Assembly (NCBI GenBank): GCA_020831485.1
Contig: JAFIGG010000027.1
Coordinates: forward strand, 1-44,239
Direction: 5' to 3'
From: Opitutales bacterium
Lineage (GTDB): Bacteria; Verrucomicrobiota; Verrucomicrobiia; Opitutales; Oceanipulchritudinaceae
DNA: 44,239 nt
The notes under the pieces were generated by a model. The model had not been told where the DNA came from, did no database searches, and saw nothing but the letters and a program-made list of their open reading frames with translations. This document shows positions 34,425-44,239 of this stretch, one piece after another (the stretch's first letter is position 1; each line of letters starts with the position of its first letter). Position numbers and translations under genes: made by a program.

Positions 34425-34704
34425 AGACTTGGATAACATCAAGCCGCCAACCAACCGCGAATCGACCCAAGGAACCCGTCGAAACGGGTATCAGCGGTCG
34501 CAACACGGGCGCTGGAGACGCAAAAAGCGAGGCCCAGAATGGGCAAACATCGTCTAAAACAAGGTTCTATCACCTGGAAAACGGATAGGTCCAAGGGAAA
34601 ATGCAACAGGCTGGGAGGTAACTCTGTCTTCATTGGGAGGTAGTTGGGGTTAATGTTTGGGAGTGCCCACAAAGACACAGATTCAACTAAAAATTGTCGA
34701 GAAG

Positions 34705-34727
34705 AAAATATCGCTCCTCAGGCGATA
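34705..34727 (-). terminator. Probable terminator after lpxK
   Basis: On the minus strand, TATCGC and GCGATA form a 6-bp stem with a 7-base loop, followed by TTTTCTTCT. It lies about 26 bp beyond the lpxK stop, as expected for the end of the tig-to-lpxK run. The stem is short, so strength is uncertain. Confidence 0.5.
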
Positions 34728-34752
34728 ATTTAGGCTTCGACCACTCAGGCGC

Positions 34753-35952
34753 CTATTCAACAATTCGTCGGTCAGCGGAAATCCTGGACACGGCCTTGTC
34801 AAAATCGTCCTCGCCGGCAAGCCATTCGATTTCGACTCTCAAGTAATAGAAGGGAATAGGAGCACGAATGCTCTCCGGAATCCGAACCGCATCCTTTTCG
34901 GTTGTCACCAGGTAGTCGACTCCGGCGCTGCGAGCGCGTTCGAAAACCCTCTCAAGCTCAATCGCCGTAAACCGGTGGTGGTCGAGAAACCTGAAACGTA
35001 GAGCGAGTTCAGCCCCAAACTTCTTAAGGAAATCCTCAAAACTTTCCGGAACCGCAATACCGCTCATGGCCGCCACTTTCTTCCCTCTCAAGTCTTTCAA
35101 CTCCAGACGTTTGTCGCCGTTTACGGTCTGCAGATACTTCGGTTCGTGGGTGCACTCGATGACTTCGGTTCCGGGACGATGGCGTTCGATCGTCGACAGC
35201 AGAGCCGGATCCGGTTTGCCGTCGGACTTGGTCAGAAAAACATAGGATGCACGCCGCAGGTGCTCGACCGGCTCACGCAGGATTCCACGCGGCAACAACT
35301 GTCCGTTGCCGAAGGGGTTCGATTTGTCGATCAGCAGAAGTTGGATGTGATCCTTGAGCTGAAAGTACTGGAAGCCGTCATCGAGGATCAAGGTATCGAC
35401 GCCAAACTTTCGAATTGCGAACTGCCCGGCCTTGACCCGGTCCTTGTCGGTGATGACCAAGACCCCCGGCAACAGGTTGCGGGCAAGCATGTAGGGCTCA
35501 TCACCGGCCGTTTCGGAATCCAGCAGCACCTGCTGACCGTCGCTGACCACCCTCGGGGGCGGTGCCGGCGTGTGCGTAATCAGGCGCCACCACTTGCGCC
35601 AGAGAGGTTCCTTGCGGCTTTTGTATCCGCGACTGAGAATGGCGACTTTGCGACCACGTTCGAGCAGGGCCCGGGCCAATTTTTCCACAATCGGGGTTTT
35701 GCCGGTGCCACCAACCGTCAGGTTGCCCACCACAATTACCAGGCAACCCAGGTGCTGGGCCCGCAGGATTCGCTGGCGGTAGAGCTGTAAGCGCCCAACC
35801 GACAACACTTTAAAAATCAGCGACAGGCACCACAAAAAGCCGCCCAAAATTCTCGCCGGAAGGTCTTTCCGCCGGTCATAAATGACGTCCACCGTAAAGG
35901 TGGCAAACTGGTTGAGCCGCTCTTCGACACGTCTGAGAAGCTCGCCCGCCAT
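34753..35952 (-). CDS. lpxK: Tetraacyldisaccharide 4'-kinase (lipid A biosynthesis)
   Basis: The 399-residue protein phosphorylates the 4' position of the lipid A disaccharide at the cytoplasmic face of the inner membrane. The P-loop lies in [11 protein letters not shown] (about 77-87), with [24 protein letters not shown] and the late segment [15 protein letters not shown] as further LpxK signatures. An N-terminal hydrophobic helix ([15 protein letters not shown]) is the membrane anchor. The protein is slightly longer than the E. coli enzyme. It is the last gene of the minus-strand core run, 6 bp after trxB. It implies a lipopolysaccharide outer membrane. Confidence 0.94.
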   Translation of the reverse strand: MAGELLRRVEERLNQFATFTVDVIYDRRKDLPARILGGFLWCLSLIFKVLSVGRLQLYRQRILRAQHLGCLVIVVGNLTVGGTGKTPIVEKLARALLERGRKVAILSRGYKSRKEPLWRKWWRLITHTPAPPPRVVSDGQQVLLDSETAGDEPYMLARNLLPGVLVITDKDRVKAGQFAIRKFGVDTLILDDGFQYFQLKDHIQLLLIDKSNPFGNGQLLPRGILREPVEHLRRASYVFLTKSDGKPDPALLSTIERHRPGTEVIECTHEPKYLQTVNGDKRLELKDLRGKKVAAMSGIAVPESFEDFLKKFGAELALRFRFLDHHRFTAIELERVFERARSAGVDYLVTTEKDAVRIPESIRAPIPFYYLRVEIEWLAGEDDFDKAVSRISADRRIVE

Positions 35953-35958
35953 AAAACA

Positions 35959-36891
35959 TCAGCCTTCAGCCAACCAACGCTCGGCATCAATAGCCGCCTG
36001 ACAACCCATGCCGGCAGCCGTAATCGCCTGGCGATACTGATGATCCGCACAGTCACCGGCCACGAAGACTCCGGGGACCTTGGTGCGCACCTGGCTACCC
36101 GCCTGGGTCAGAAAATAACCGTCGTTGTCCAGGTCGAGCACGCCTTCAAAAGGTTTCGAATTGGGGATGTGGCCGATTGCGATGAAAAAGCCTTTGGCTT
36201 CAATCTCGTAAACGCTGTCGTCCTTCACATTCCGCACCCGGGTCGCACGCATCTGTCCGCTCTCGTCCGCAAGCACTTCTTCCGGGACCGTGCTCCATTT
36301 GACTTCGATTTTCGGATGCTCGATAACGCGGTCGGCCATAATCTGTGAAGCCCGCAGCTCATCGCGGCGATGCAACAGAGTAACCTTCGAACAAAAGCGG
36401 GTTAAAAACAGAGCCTCCTCACATGCGCTGTCGCCGCCGCCGACAACGATCACGTCCATGTCGCGGTAAAAAGCACCGTCGCAGGTCGCGCAGGTGGTCA
36501 CACCCTTGCCGCCGAACATTTCCTTTTCACCGGGGATCCCCAACAGGCGCGGACTGGCTCCGGTGGCAATGATCACGCTGCGGGCCTGCAACTCGCGATC
36601 GTCCTCAGTATAAAGTTTCTTTACCTTGGGATCCGAAAGATCCACGCGCTCTACCCGGGCATACTCCGTGCGGGTGCCGAAACGCTCGGCCTGCTTGCGC
36701 AGGTTGTCCATCAACTGGAAGCCGTCGATTCCCTCGGGCCAACCGGGGAAATTCTCAACCTCACTGGTCGTGGTCAACTGACCTCCAGGCTGAGTGCCTT
36801 CGAGCACCAGCGGATTGAGGTTTGCGCGTGCGGTGTAGATTGCTGCCGTCAATCCGGCGCAACCAGTTCCTAAAATGATCACATCTTCCAT
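35959..36891 (-). CDS. trxB: Thioredoxin reductase
   Basis: From the ATG at 36891 the protein has 310 residues; a TTG further upstream is in frame but similarity begins here. It binds FAD through [18 protein letters not shown] and NADPH through [12 protein letters not shown]. It has the redox motif CATC in [14 protein letters not shown] and ends with [10 protein letters not shown]. The first dinucleotide motif reads GTGCAG rather than the commoner GSGPAG, putting a Cys near the flavin; this is unusual but probably tolerated. It reduces thioredoxin with NADPH in the cytoplasm. Same strand as lpxK and the membrane-protein gene. Confidence 0.94.
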   Translation of the reverse strand: MEDVIILGTGCAGLTAAIYTARANLNPLVLEGTQPGGQLTTTSEVENFPGWPEGIDGFQLMDNLRKQAERFGTRTEYARVERVDLSDPKVKKLYTEDDRELQARSVIIATGASPRLLGIPGEKEMFGGKGVTTCATCDGAFYRDMDVIVVGGGDSACEEALFLTRFCSKVTLLHRRDELRASQIMADRVIEHPKIEVKWSTVPEEVLADESGQMRATRVRNVKDDSVYEIEAKGFFIAIGHIPNSKPFEGVLDLDNDGYFLTQAGSQVRTKVPGVFVAGDCADHQYRQAITAAGMGCQAAIDAERWLAEG

Positions 36892-36933
36892 CTTCGCTTG
36901 TTTAATGAGGGATTCGACAATCGGAATCAACTA

Positions 36934-37473
36934 TCAATAAGAGAAAGCAACACCAACCAGTAAGATGCCGTAGCCGAGCTGGGCCAACGCCAGCGCACGC
37001 AGACGCCGGGGCTTATGGTAGAGCCAGTCTATCCAGTCACGCATGCGATAGGGCACGGTCCCGAGATAGATGGCGATAACGATCCAGACATAAATCAGTC
37101 CGACAAGGAACAGACGCTGGGGCAACTCGTAGTGGGCAAAGGCCGCCTGCAGCAATTCGTTGGAAATTAACAGGGCCAGAATGGCTGCACCCCGCACTGC
37201 CAGAAAATCCCTCACCCAAAGGAAGGAACCGACCAGGACCGCGCCAAAAAAAAGCATCAGATACTGACTGTAATTGCCGAAATCGGCTTCTCCCAGTTGG
37301 GAAATCTTGTATAGAAACCAAGCTCCGCCCAAACCGCACAATACATAAGCAGCCGTCTGACTGCGGGGAAAGGCCCGGACTTTTTCTTCCAACCCGGCTG
37401 GGTTCGCCAGAAACAGCCCCCCACGCAGGATAAGGTAAATGCCTGTAATCAGGGTGGCGGTAAAAAGGCTCAT
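36934..37473 (-). CDS. Small polytopic membrane protein of unknown function
   Basis: The 179-residue protein has about five or six hydrophobic helices, including LITGIYLILRGGLFLA near the start and YGILLVGVAFSY at the end. A basic loop (YRMRDWIDWLYHKPRRLRAL) lies between the last two. No named family is recognised. It lies between miaB (14 bp upstream) and trxB, so it is probably co-transcribed with them, with no hint of a shared function. Confidence 0.75.
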   Translation of the reverse strand: MSLFTATLITGIYLILRGGLFLANPAGLEEKVRAFPRSQTAAYVLCGLGGAWFLYKISQLGEADFGNYSQYLMLFFGAVLVGSFLWVRDFLAVRGAAILALLISNELLQAAFAHYELPQRLFLVGLIYVWIVIAIYLGTVPYRMRDWIDWLYHKPRRLRALALAQLGYGILLVGVAFSY

Positions 37474-37487
37474 AAATGCTGGCTTTC

Positions 37488-38849
<1,362 letters not shown>

Positions 38850-38858
38850 GACAGGCGC

Positions 38859-40142
38859 TCAGGCAGCGGATTTGCGAAACTTGAACTTGGGCTTCGATTT
38901 GCCGTTCACCACGCCAGCGGTGATGATCACTTCTTCGACGTCCTTCATGTCCGGCAGCTCATACATTACATCGAGCATCATTCCTTCCATAATCGAACGC
39001 AGCGCACGCGCCCCCGTCTTCAAGGCTATGGCCTTCTCCGCAATGGCCCGGATTGCATCCTTGCGAATGGTCAATCGGGCGCCTTCCATGGAGAACAAAT
39101 GACTGTATTGCTTGACCAGCGAATTGCGGGTCTGCGTAAGAATGTGCTCCAATTGCTCTGCGTCCAGTTCCTCCAGAACCGAATTCACCGGCAAACGGCC
39201 AATGAATTCCGGGATCATGCCGTAGCGCACAAGGTCTTCGGGCGCCAATTCGCGCAGAATGTTCTTATCGTCCCAGGAGCTGCGGTTATCGCTTTCCCAG
39301 CCAACCACACCCTTGCCAAGGCGGCGGCGGATAATCTGGTCCATGCCCACAAAAGCCCCACCACAGATGAACAGAATGTTGCGGGTATTAACCTGAATGT
39401 ATTCCTGATTCGGGTGCTTGCGACCACCCTGCGGCGGCACATTGCAAACCGTTCCCTCCAGGATTTTCAGCAATGCCTGCTGAACACCTTCCCCAGAAAC
39501 GTCCCGGGTAATCGAAACATTCTCGGTCTTGCGGCCGATCTTGTCGATTTCGTCGACATAGATGATGCCGCATTCGGCACGTTTAACATCGAAATTGGCC
39601 GCCTGCAGAAGGCGCAGAACAATGTTCTCAACGTCCTCTCCCACGTAACCGGCCTCTGTCAAAGTAGTCGCATCCGCAATCGCAAACGGCACCTCGAGCA
39701 TGTCCGCAAGAGTCCGGGCCAAAAGCGTTTTGCCGCTGCCAGTTGGCCCCAAAAGCATGATGTTGCTCTTTTCAATCGCCACCGGATCGCCGTTTTCATC
39801 AATGCACTCGCCGGAACTCTCAGCGCTCAAGCGCTTAAAATGGTTGTAAACCGCCACGGAAAGCACCCGCTTGGCATGCTCCTGACCCACAACATAGTGG
39901 TCCAGACGACGCTTTATCTCCGCCGGATGGTGCAGGGTAAAAGGCTCCTTGGACTCCTTCGACTTGCCGGAACCTCCATTGCTGGCAGGTTCTGCCCCAA
40001 GTTCACGCTCGATGATCGTCTTGCAGACATCCACGCAGGAATCACAAATGTACACACCCGCCGGGCCTGCGATCATTTTGCGCACTTCATTGTGCGACTT
40101 CCCGCAGAAGCTGCAGAAGGACATTTTTGCGGAACGCGCCAT
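38859..40142 (-). CDS. clpX: ATP-dependent Clp protease, ATPase subunit ClpX
   Basis: The 427-residue AAA+ unfoldase has the N-terminal zinc domain (Cys10, Cys13, Cys33, Cys36), Walker A GPTGSGKT (132-139), Walker B in [10 protein letters not shown], and the pore loop in GYVGEDVE. It also has an IGF-like loop region near [14 protein letters not shown] and the sensor-2 region [11 protein letters not shown]. It unfolds tagged proteins and feeds them to ClpP. It starts 3 bp after the clpP stop, the usual arrangement. Confidence 0.97.
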   Translation of the reverse strand: MARSAKMSFCSFCGKSHNEVRKMIAGPAGVYICDSCVDVCKTIIERELGAEPASNGGSGKSKESKEPFTLHHPAEIKRRLDHYVVGQEHAKRVLSVAVYNHFKRLSAESSGECIDENGDPVAIEKSNIMLLGPTGSGKTLLARTLADMLEVPFAIADATTLTEAGYVGEDVENIVLRLLQAANFDVKRAECGIIYVDEIDKIGRKTENVSITRDVSGEGVQQALLKILEGTVCNVPPQGGRKHPNQEYIQVNTRNILFICGGAFVGMDQIIRRRLGKGVVGWESDNRSSWDDKNILRELAPEDLVRYGMIPEFIGRLPVNSVLEELDAEQLEHILTQTRNSLVKQYSHLFSMEGARLTIRKDAIRAIAEKAIALKTGARALRSIMEGMMLDVMYELPDMKDVEEVIITAGVVNGKSKPKFKFRKSAA

Positions 40143-40145
40143 AAC

Positions 40146-40781
40146 TCAGGATTCGGTTTTCTCGGTTTTCTTTTCGTCTTTAGCAGTACGGTCCTTGAAC
40201 TGGATCACCTGATCGACAAGGCCATAATCCTTGGCCTCGGCGGCAGTCATAAAGTAATCACGGTCGGCGTCGCGGTCGATGCGCTCCACGGACTGCCCCG
40301 AATGCTCGGCGAGTACCTGATTCAGGGTCTCTTTCCAGCGCAGGATTTCCCGCGCCGCAATCGAGATGTCCGAAGTCTGCCCAGTCGCCCCGCCCTGCGG
40401 TTGGTGAATCATGACCCGGCTGTGCGGCAGAGCGTAGCGCTTGCCCGGTGTGCCCGCAGCCAACAACACGGTGGCCATACTCGCGGCCTGCCCCATACAG
40501 TAGGTTTTGATCTCACAGCTCAGAAAACGCATGGTATCATAAATCGCCATACCGTCGGTGACGCTGCCACCCGGGCTGTTGATGTAGAGCTGGATATCCT
40601 TTTTGGGGTCTTCCATCTGCAACAGCAGCATTTGCGCGATCACCCCATTGGCGACATAGTCGTCAATCGGCGTTCCAATAAAAATAATGCGGTCGCGCAG
40701 AAGACGGCTGTAAATGTCCCAGCTTTTCTCGGTGCGACCGTCGTTTTCGACGACGTGCGGTAATGGTAGATAGTAACTCAT
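40146..40781 (-). CDS. clpP: ATP-dependent Clp protease, proteolytic subunit ClpP
   Basis: The 211-residue serine peptidase has the complete triad Ser101 in MGQAASMA, His126 in VMIHQP and Asp175 in [25 protein letters not shown] is the oligomer/oxyanion signature. It forms the tetradecameric chamber used by ClpX. The Lys/Glu-rich tail ([11 protein letters not shown]) is a small extension. The start overlaps the trigger factor stop as ATGA. A second clpP elsewhere in the genome is possible. Confidence 0.97.
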   Translation of the reverse strand: MSYYLPLPHVVENDGRTEKSWDIYSRLLRDRIIFIGTPIDDYVANGVIAQMLLLQMEDPKKDIQLYINSPGGSVTDGMAIYDTMRFLSCEIKTYCMGQAASMATVLLAAGTPGKRYALPHSRVMIHQPQGGATGQTSDISIAAREILRWKETLNQVLAEHSGQSVERIDRDADRDYFMTAAEAKDYGLVDQVIQFKDRTAKDEKKTEKTES

Positions 40782-42109
40782 TCGTTTGCTTCCGATACCG
40801 TAGCTTCCTTTATCAACAAATCAAGCGTCTTACCAAAGAGGATCTGGCGCTGCATATTGAGAATGCGGTTACGGTCCTTGCGCAGCTCCTTGACAAGCTC
40901 CTCCGGCGACTGGCGATTCTGCATCGCCATGTTCATGATAGTGCGCTGCAAGTCCTCGTTCTGCACCTCAATGGACTCCTCCTGGGCAATGCGCGAAAGG
41001 ATGAGCTGAAGTTTGACGTCGCGCTGGGCATAGTCACGGGCCTGGGCATGTAAAGCTTCCTTATTCTGCTCCAGTTCCTCTTCCGGCACACCGCGCTGCA
41101 TGTTTTCCACCATCAGGCGACCGAGCACGTTCTGGGTTTCCCCTTCGATTCCGCTTTCCGGCAAGGCAACCTCGACCGATCCGAGCAACTGGTCGACGAT
41201 CTGATTGCGCTTGTCCTGTTCAGCTTCCTGCTTCTTCTGCGACTCCAGCTGCGTCAGCAACTTGTCCTTGAGGTCCTCGAGGGATTCAACCTGAAGGCTC
41301 TTGAAAAATTCCTCATCGAGTTCCGGCAGAGCGCGCTCACGCACCTCGTGTACCTCGACGGCGTAAACGGCCTTTTTGCCACGCAGGGCTTCAACTGCAA
41401 AATCGTCGCGGAAGGTATGTTCCACCTCAAACTTGTCGCCAGCAGCCTTGCCAACCAGACCGTCAACGATTTCCGGGATACCATATTCACGGGCAGTTTC
41501 AGTGCCCGCTTCTTCCCAGCCGTTTTCGACCGAGCCCCAGAAACCTTGCTTGGAGTCTTCTCCCAGCAGTTCGCGAACCGGGGTGCCGTCGACTTTGCCG
41601 AGGTAGCTCAGTTTGACGTAATCCCCTTCAGCCGCTGCACGCTCGACTTCCTTGAAGTCCGCGCGCTGGCCGCGGATGTTGTCGATGGCCTTGTCGACCT
41701 CTTCGTCGCTGATCTCGACCTTTTTGGCCTTGATCTCAATGCCCTTGTACGAGGGCAACTCGAAGTCAGGTGTCACATCGACGGTCAGGTCGACGGAAAC
41801 CTCCTGACCAGGCGTGAAGGCATCCTGCTCATTGAAGGCGACCACACTGTAAACATTCAGCTTACTGTTCTCGGTCGCTTCCTGATACACCTTGGCGTTC
41901 ATGGCGCGATTCAGCTCTTCCTGCAATGCCTTGCGGTAGCGGGAGCGAACAATCTGCTCGGGAGCCTTGCCCGGACGGAAGCCCGGGATTTTGGCTTCTT
42001 TGATGAAGGCTTTCAGAACCCGCGCTTCTTCGGCGGCGATTTCGTCGCCACTGACGGTCACGACGAGGTCTTTACGGGTTTCACTGGTATCGGTAACGGT
42101 AACGTTCAC
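40778..42109 (-). CDS. tig: Trigger factor, ribosome-bound chaperone
   Basis: The 443-residue protein has the ribosome-binding domain with FRPGKAP (the signature F-R-x-G-x-x-P) near residues 44-50. A PPIase domain of about 155-240 ([17 protein letters not shown]) and a long helical C-terminal domain ([23 protein letters not shown]) follow. It helps nascent chains fold at the ribosome exit and is classically placed ahead of clpP-clpX, as here. It starts divergently from rplU with 165 bp between starts. Confidence 0.95.
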   Translation of the reverse strand: MNVTVTDTSETRKDLVVTVSGDEIAAEEARVLKAFIKEAKIPGFRPGKAPEQIVRSRYRKALQEELNRAMNAKVYQEATENSKLNVYSVVAFNEQDAFTPGQEVSVDLTVDVTPDFELPSYKGIEIKAKKVEISDEEVDKAIDNIRGQRADFKEVERAAAEGDYVKLSYLGKVDGTPVRELLGEDSKQGFWGSVENGWEEAGTETAREYGIPEIVDGLVGKAAGDKFEVEHTFRDDFAVEALRGKKAVYAVEVHEVRERALPELDEEFFKSLQVESLEDLKDKLLTQLESQKKQEAEQDKRNQIVDQLLGSVEVALPESGIEGETQNVLGRLMVENMQRGVPEEELEQNKEALHAQARDYAQRDVKLQLILSRIAQEESIEVQNEDLQRTIMNMAMQNRQSPEELVKELRKDRNRILNMQRQILFGKTLDLLIKEATVSEANE

Positions 42110-42274
42110 TATTTACAAAGGTTGATTTTAGGATCAAAAGAAACGGGCAATAAACGGGGCCGGCCCTAGCGGGTCAACCAGAATTCGAACCCGGCCGGGT
42201 ATAAAATTGAAGCGACCTTCTCACATTCTGCTTGCGTTCATTGAAGAGTCGTCTTTATTGGGCCGTTTTTTGCG

Positions 42275-42589
42275 ATGAAAGCCACGATCAAAACACAGGG
42301 AAGACAATTTACCGTCCAGGAGGGTGATATACTCTTCGTTAACCGCTATCCGGAAACCCAGAATGGCGACACGGTAACTATCGACACCGTCCTCTCCGTT
42401 GGAGAAGGCAGTGAAGTCCAATTTGGCCAGCCCACGGTCGAAGGCGCTTCGGTAACCGCCCGTATCCTCGAAAACAAGCGCGGTACCAAGGTAGTTGTCT
42501 TCAAGAAGAAGCGCCGTAAGGGCTACGAGAACAAACGCGGACACCGTCAGGAACTGTCGGTGATCAAAATTGAATCCATCAACAACTGA
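42275..42589 (+). CDS. rplU: 50S ribosomal protein L21
   Basis: The 104-residue protein matches L21 throughout: [20 protein letters not shown], then [19 protein letters not shown], and the RNA-binding end [20 protein letters not shown]. Such length is standard. L21 is always encoded before L27, as here (19-bp gap). Confidence 0.97.
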   Translation: MKATIKTQGRQFTVQEGDILFVNRYPETQNGDTVTIDTVLSVGEGSEVQFGQPTVEGASVTARILENKRGTKVVVFKKKRRKGYENKRGHRQELSVIKIESINN

Positions 42590-42608
42590 TTTTCAGGAGA
42601 ATTAAGCC

Positions 42609-42857
42609 ATGGCCCATAAAAAAGGACAAGGAACCAGTAAGAATGGTCGCGACAGCAACAGCCAACGCCTCGGCGTCAAGCGCTACGACGGCCAGGCCGT
42701 CACCGCCGGCACCATTCTGATCCGCCAACGCGGCACCCGCTTCCATCCGGGCGCCAACGTCGGCCAGGGAAATGATTTCACCCTTTACGCCCTCAAAGAA
42801 GGTCGCGTGAAGTGGGATGCCGCCAAGCGCCGGGTTGCAGTGCTCGCAGAAGCCTGA
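42609..42857 (+). CDS. rpmA: 50S ribosomal protein L27
   Basis: The 82-residue protein begins [20 protein letters not shown] after Met and continues [20 protein letters not shown], the diagnostic N terminus that reaches the peptidyl-transferase centre. A strong CAGGAGAA lies nine bases before the ATG. The gene is followed by an intrinsic terminator. Confidence 0.97.
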   Translation: MAHKKGQGTSKNGRDSNSQRLGVKRYDGQAVTAGTILIRQRGTRFHPGANVGQGNDFTLYALKEGRVKWDAAKRRVAVLAEA

Positions 42858-42894
42858 TTGATCCACGCATTTGTTTTTCCTAAGCAATTTGTGC

Positions 42895-42925
42895 AAAGCG
42901 ACCTGGCAATCAGGTCGCTTTTTTT
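42895..42925 (+). terminator. Intrinsic terminator after rpmA
   Basis: AAAGCGACCTG and CAGGTCGCTTT form an 11-bp perfect stem around a GCAAT loop, ending in a run of seven T (42919-42925). It lies 37 bp after the rpmA stop and separates rplU-rpmA from hflX, which starts 26 bp later. Confidence 0.93.
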
Positions 42926-42950
42926 GTACTTTTAACCTTAGAGTAAGCCT

Positions 42951-44231
42951 ATGTTTGATGTACGTGAGAAACCGCAGATGGTCCAACGGGCCTACCTGAT
43001 CGGGGTCCAGGAACCCAAAGATTCCGAATCCGCGACGAGCCAGCTGCTCGGAGAGCTCGAAGAGCTGGTCGAGACTCTGCACATTGGTGTGATCGGCAAA
43101 GAGATTGTCCGCATCCGCGAATACCAGGCGCGGTTCCTGGTCGGTCCGGGCAAAGTCGAGGAGGTGCTCGAACGGGCGCGGGCCATCGAAGCAGACTGCC
43201 TGGTCATCGATGCCGAGCTGTCCCCAAGCCAGCAGCGCAACTGGGAAGCGGCCTCCGGCCTCTGCGTGATCGACCGCCAGGAGGTCATCCTGGATATTTT
43301 CCACGAACGGGCGCAGACCCGGGAAGCGGTCCTGCAGGTAGAATTGGCGCGCTCGGAGCATTCGCTGCCCCGCCTCAAAAATGCCTGGACCCACCTCAGC
43401 CGCCAACGCGGTGGCGGTGGCGTGACCCAGCGCGGTGAAGGTGAAGCCCAGATCGAGCTCGACCAACGCATGGTCCGCCAGCGCATCAGTCGCCTGCGCA
43501 AGGAGCTTACGGAAGTCATCCAGCACCGTCAGGTGCAGCGCAAGCAGCGCATGCGAGTCCCGATACCGAGCGCGGCCATCGTCGGCTACACCAATGCTGG
43601 AAAATCGACCCTGCTAAACCGCCTCACGGGGTCCTCGGTGCTGTCCGAGGACAAGTTATTCGCGACCCTGGATCCGACCACACGCCAACTGGCCCTACCG
43701 GACGGGCAGAAGGTGCTGCTGACCGACACCGTTGGATTCGTCCGCCGCCTACCCCACCAACTGGTGGAAGCCTTCAAGGCGACCCTGGAAGAGGCTGTGG
43801 TGGCCAATCTGCTGATCCACGTGGTCGACGTCAGCAATCCCGAAATGGCAGAGCATCAGGAGACCACACTGCGGGTGCTGAAGGAACTGGGCGCGGGAGA
43901 TCACCGGGTCTTTACAGTCTACAACAAAATTGACGCTGCCGGCGACCTGCGCATCCCGGAACAGCCGGGAAAAGACGTCTTCTACCTGAGTGCCCACACC
44001 GGCGAAGGCGTCGACAAGCTTGTTTCGGCCCTGTCGGCAGCCATTTCAGAAACCTTCGGCATCTACGAACTGCTGATCCCTCACTCCCGCTACGACCTGA
44101 TGAACAGCCTCCACGAACGCGCCAACATCCGATCCCACAAAGTCGAGGATGAGGGCGTCCGCGTGGTCTGCGCCGTCCCCCCTCAGTTGCTCGGCGAGAT
44201 TGCTCCGTACATCGAAACAGAACCGAATTGA
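42951..44231 (+). CDS. hflX: GTPase HflX
   Basis: The 426-residue protein has the HflX N-terminal domain (VGPGKVEEV, VIDAELSPSQQRNW, DRQEVILDIFHERAQTREA) and the coiled linker with QRGGGGVTQRGEGE. The G domain follows with P-loop GYTNAGKST (212-220), DTVGF and NKID. It binds ribosomes and can split stalled 70S particles under heat stress. The gene is complete, ending at TGA 44229-44231. Only a weak Shine-Dalgarno sequence (GAGTAAG) precedes the ATG. Confidence 0.95.
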   Translation: MFDVREKPQMVQRAYLIGVQEPKDSESATSQLLGELEELVETLHIGVIGKEIVRIREYQARFLVGPGKVEEVLERARAIEADCLVIDAELSPSQQRNWEAASGLCVIDRQEVILDIFHERAQTREAVLQVELARSEHSLPRLKNAWTHLSRQRGGGGVTQRGEGEAQIELDQRMVRQRISRLRKELTEVIQHRQVQRKQRMRVPIPSAAIVGYTNAGKSTLLNRLTGSSVLSEDKLFATLDPTTRQLALPDGQKVLLTDTVGFVRRLPHQLVEAFKATLEEAVVANLLIHVVDVSNPEMAEHQETTLRVLKELGAGDHRVFTVYNKIDAAGDLRIPEQPGKDVFYLSAHTGEGVDKLVSALSAAISETFGIYELLIPHSRYDLMNSLHERANIRSHKVEDEGVRVVCAVPPQLLGEIAPYIETEPN

Positions 44232-44239
44232 AAACGTAG

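Larger units (their letters stand above)
34301..34752. other. 452-bp non-coding region between TonB receptor and lpxK
   Basis: No gene is supported on either strand. It contains an AT-rich TATATAAAAT on the minus strand at about 34328-34337 that could be the receptor promoter's -10 region, without a clear -35 element. It also has a 14-bp near-palindrome and a nested hairpin (34387-34424). The word TGGGAG occurs three times at 22-24 bp spacing (34612, 34634, 34658), and a probable terminator follows lpxK. Confidence 0.7.

Noticed and set aside
34439-34678. A 79-codon minus-strand gene upstream of the TonB receptor
   Set aside because: No family resemblance, no good ribosome-binding site, and it overlaps repeated TGGGAG words typical of non-coding DNA.
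42165-42200. tRNA-like T-arm on the minus strand (GGGTTCGAATTC)
   Set aside because: No matching acceptor, D or anticodon stems are found within 75 bases; GGGTCAA is not present upstream. The nearby ACCCGGCCGGGT palindrome explains much of the pairing.

Overview
The window is most likely a chromosomal segment from a Verrucomicrobiota bacterium of class Opitutae (Opitutales/Puniceicoccales-like). This is inferred from gene content, not from a marker-gene search. The pointers are a very long beta-strand-repeat protein with a PEP-CTERM tail, a TIGR01782-type TonB receptor, several glycoside hydrolases (GH95, GH172, GH2, a broken GH29), Gram-negative lipid A synthesis (LpxK) and a tig-clpP-clpX-miaB run.

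Layout. (1) 1-4.3 kb: remains of an L-fucose utilisation locus. An intact secreted GH95 alpha-L-fucosidase and an AraC regulator survive beside truncated GH29 fucosidase, FucP-type permease and aldo/keto reductase genes. (2) 4.4-13.3 kb, minus strand: a surface polysaccharide cluster with a 3-TM protein, a TPR protein, a GT2, a WcaF-like acetyltransferase, three GT4 transferases and a polymerase/ligase-like membrane protein, mostly joined by 4- or 8-bp overlaps. It is interrupted by a 431-bp non-coding stretch full of palindromes. (3) 13.3-17 kb: nadB, a divergent crotonase-like gene and a class I DAHP synthase. (4) 17.1-19.3 kb, plus strand: rhomboid protease, acyl carrier protein, short-chain dehydrogenase and a phosphoglycosyl transferase. 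The last is a plausible initiating enzyme for the polysaccharide cluster. (5) 19.4-25.7 kb: a 2092-residue PEP-CTERM protein built as three successive modules. (6) 25.8-34.3 kb: a carbohydrate-use region with GH172, GH2, an aldo/keto reductase, a secreted SnoaL/NTF2-like protein and a TonB-dependent receptor. (7) 34.7-42.1 kb, minus strand: core genes tig, clpP, clpX, miaB, a membrane protein, trxB and lpxK. (8) 42.3-44.2 kb, plus strand: rplU, rpmA and hflX.

The least expected signal is in the gaps between genes. One repeat family consists of paired hairpins with an ACG-CCCT-CGT core and compensatory stem changes (8031, 26944-27096 as a 77-bp tandem duplication, 30795). Another looks like classical REP elements, a GTAG head followed by a stem-loop. 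It includes a convincing inverted pair at 15775-15853 and weaker members at 3873, 8117, 19322-19409 and 30747. In two of these the GTAG head overlaps a gene's TAG stop codon. No transposase, CRISPR array, tRNA or rRNA was found.
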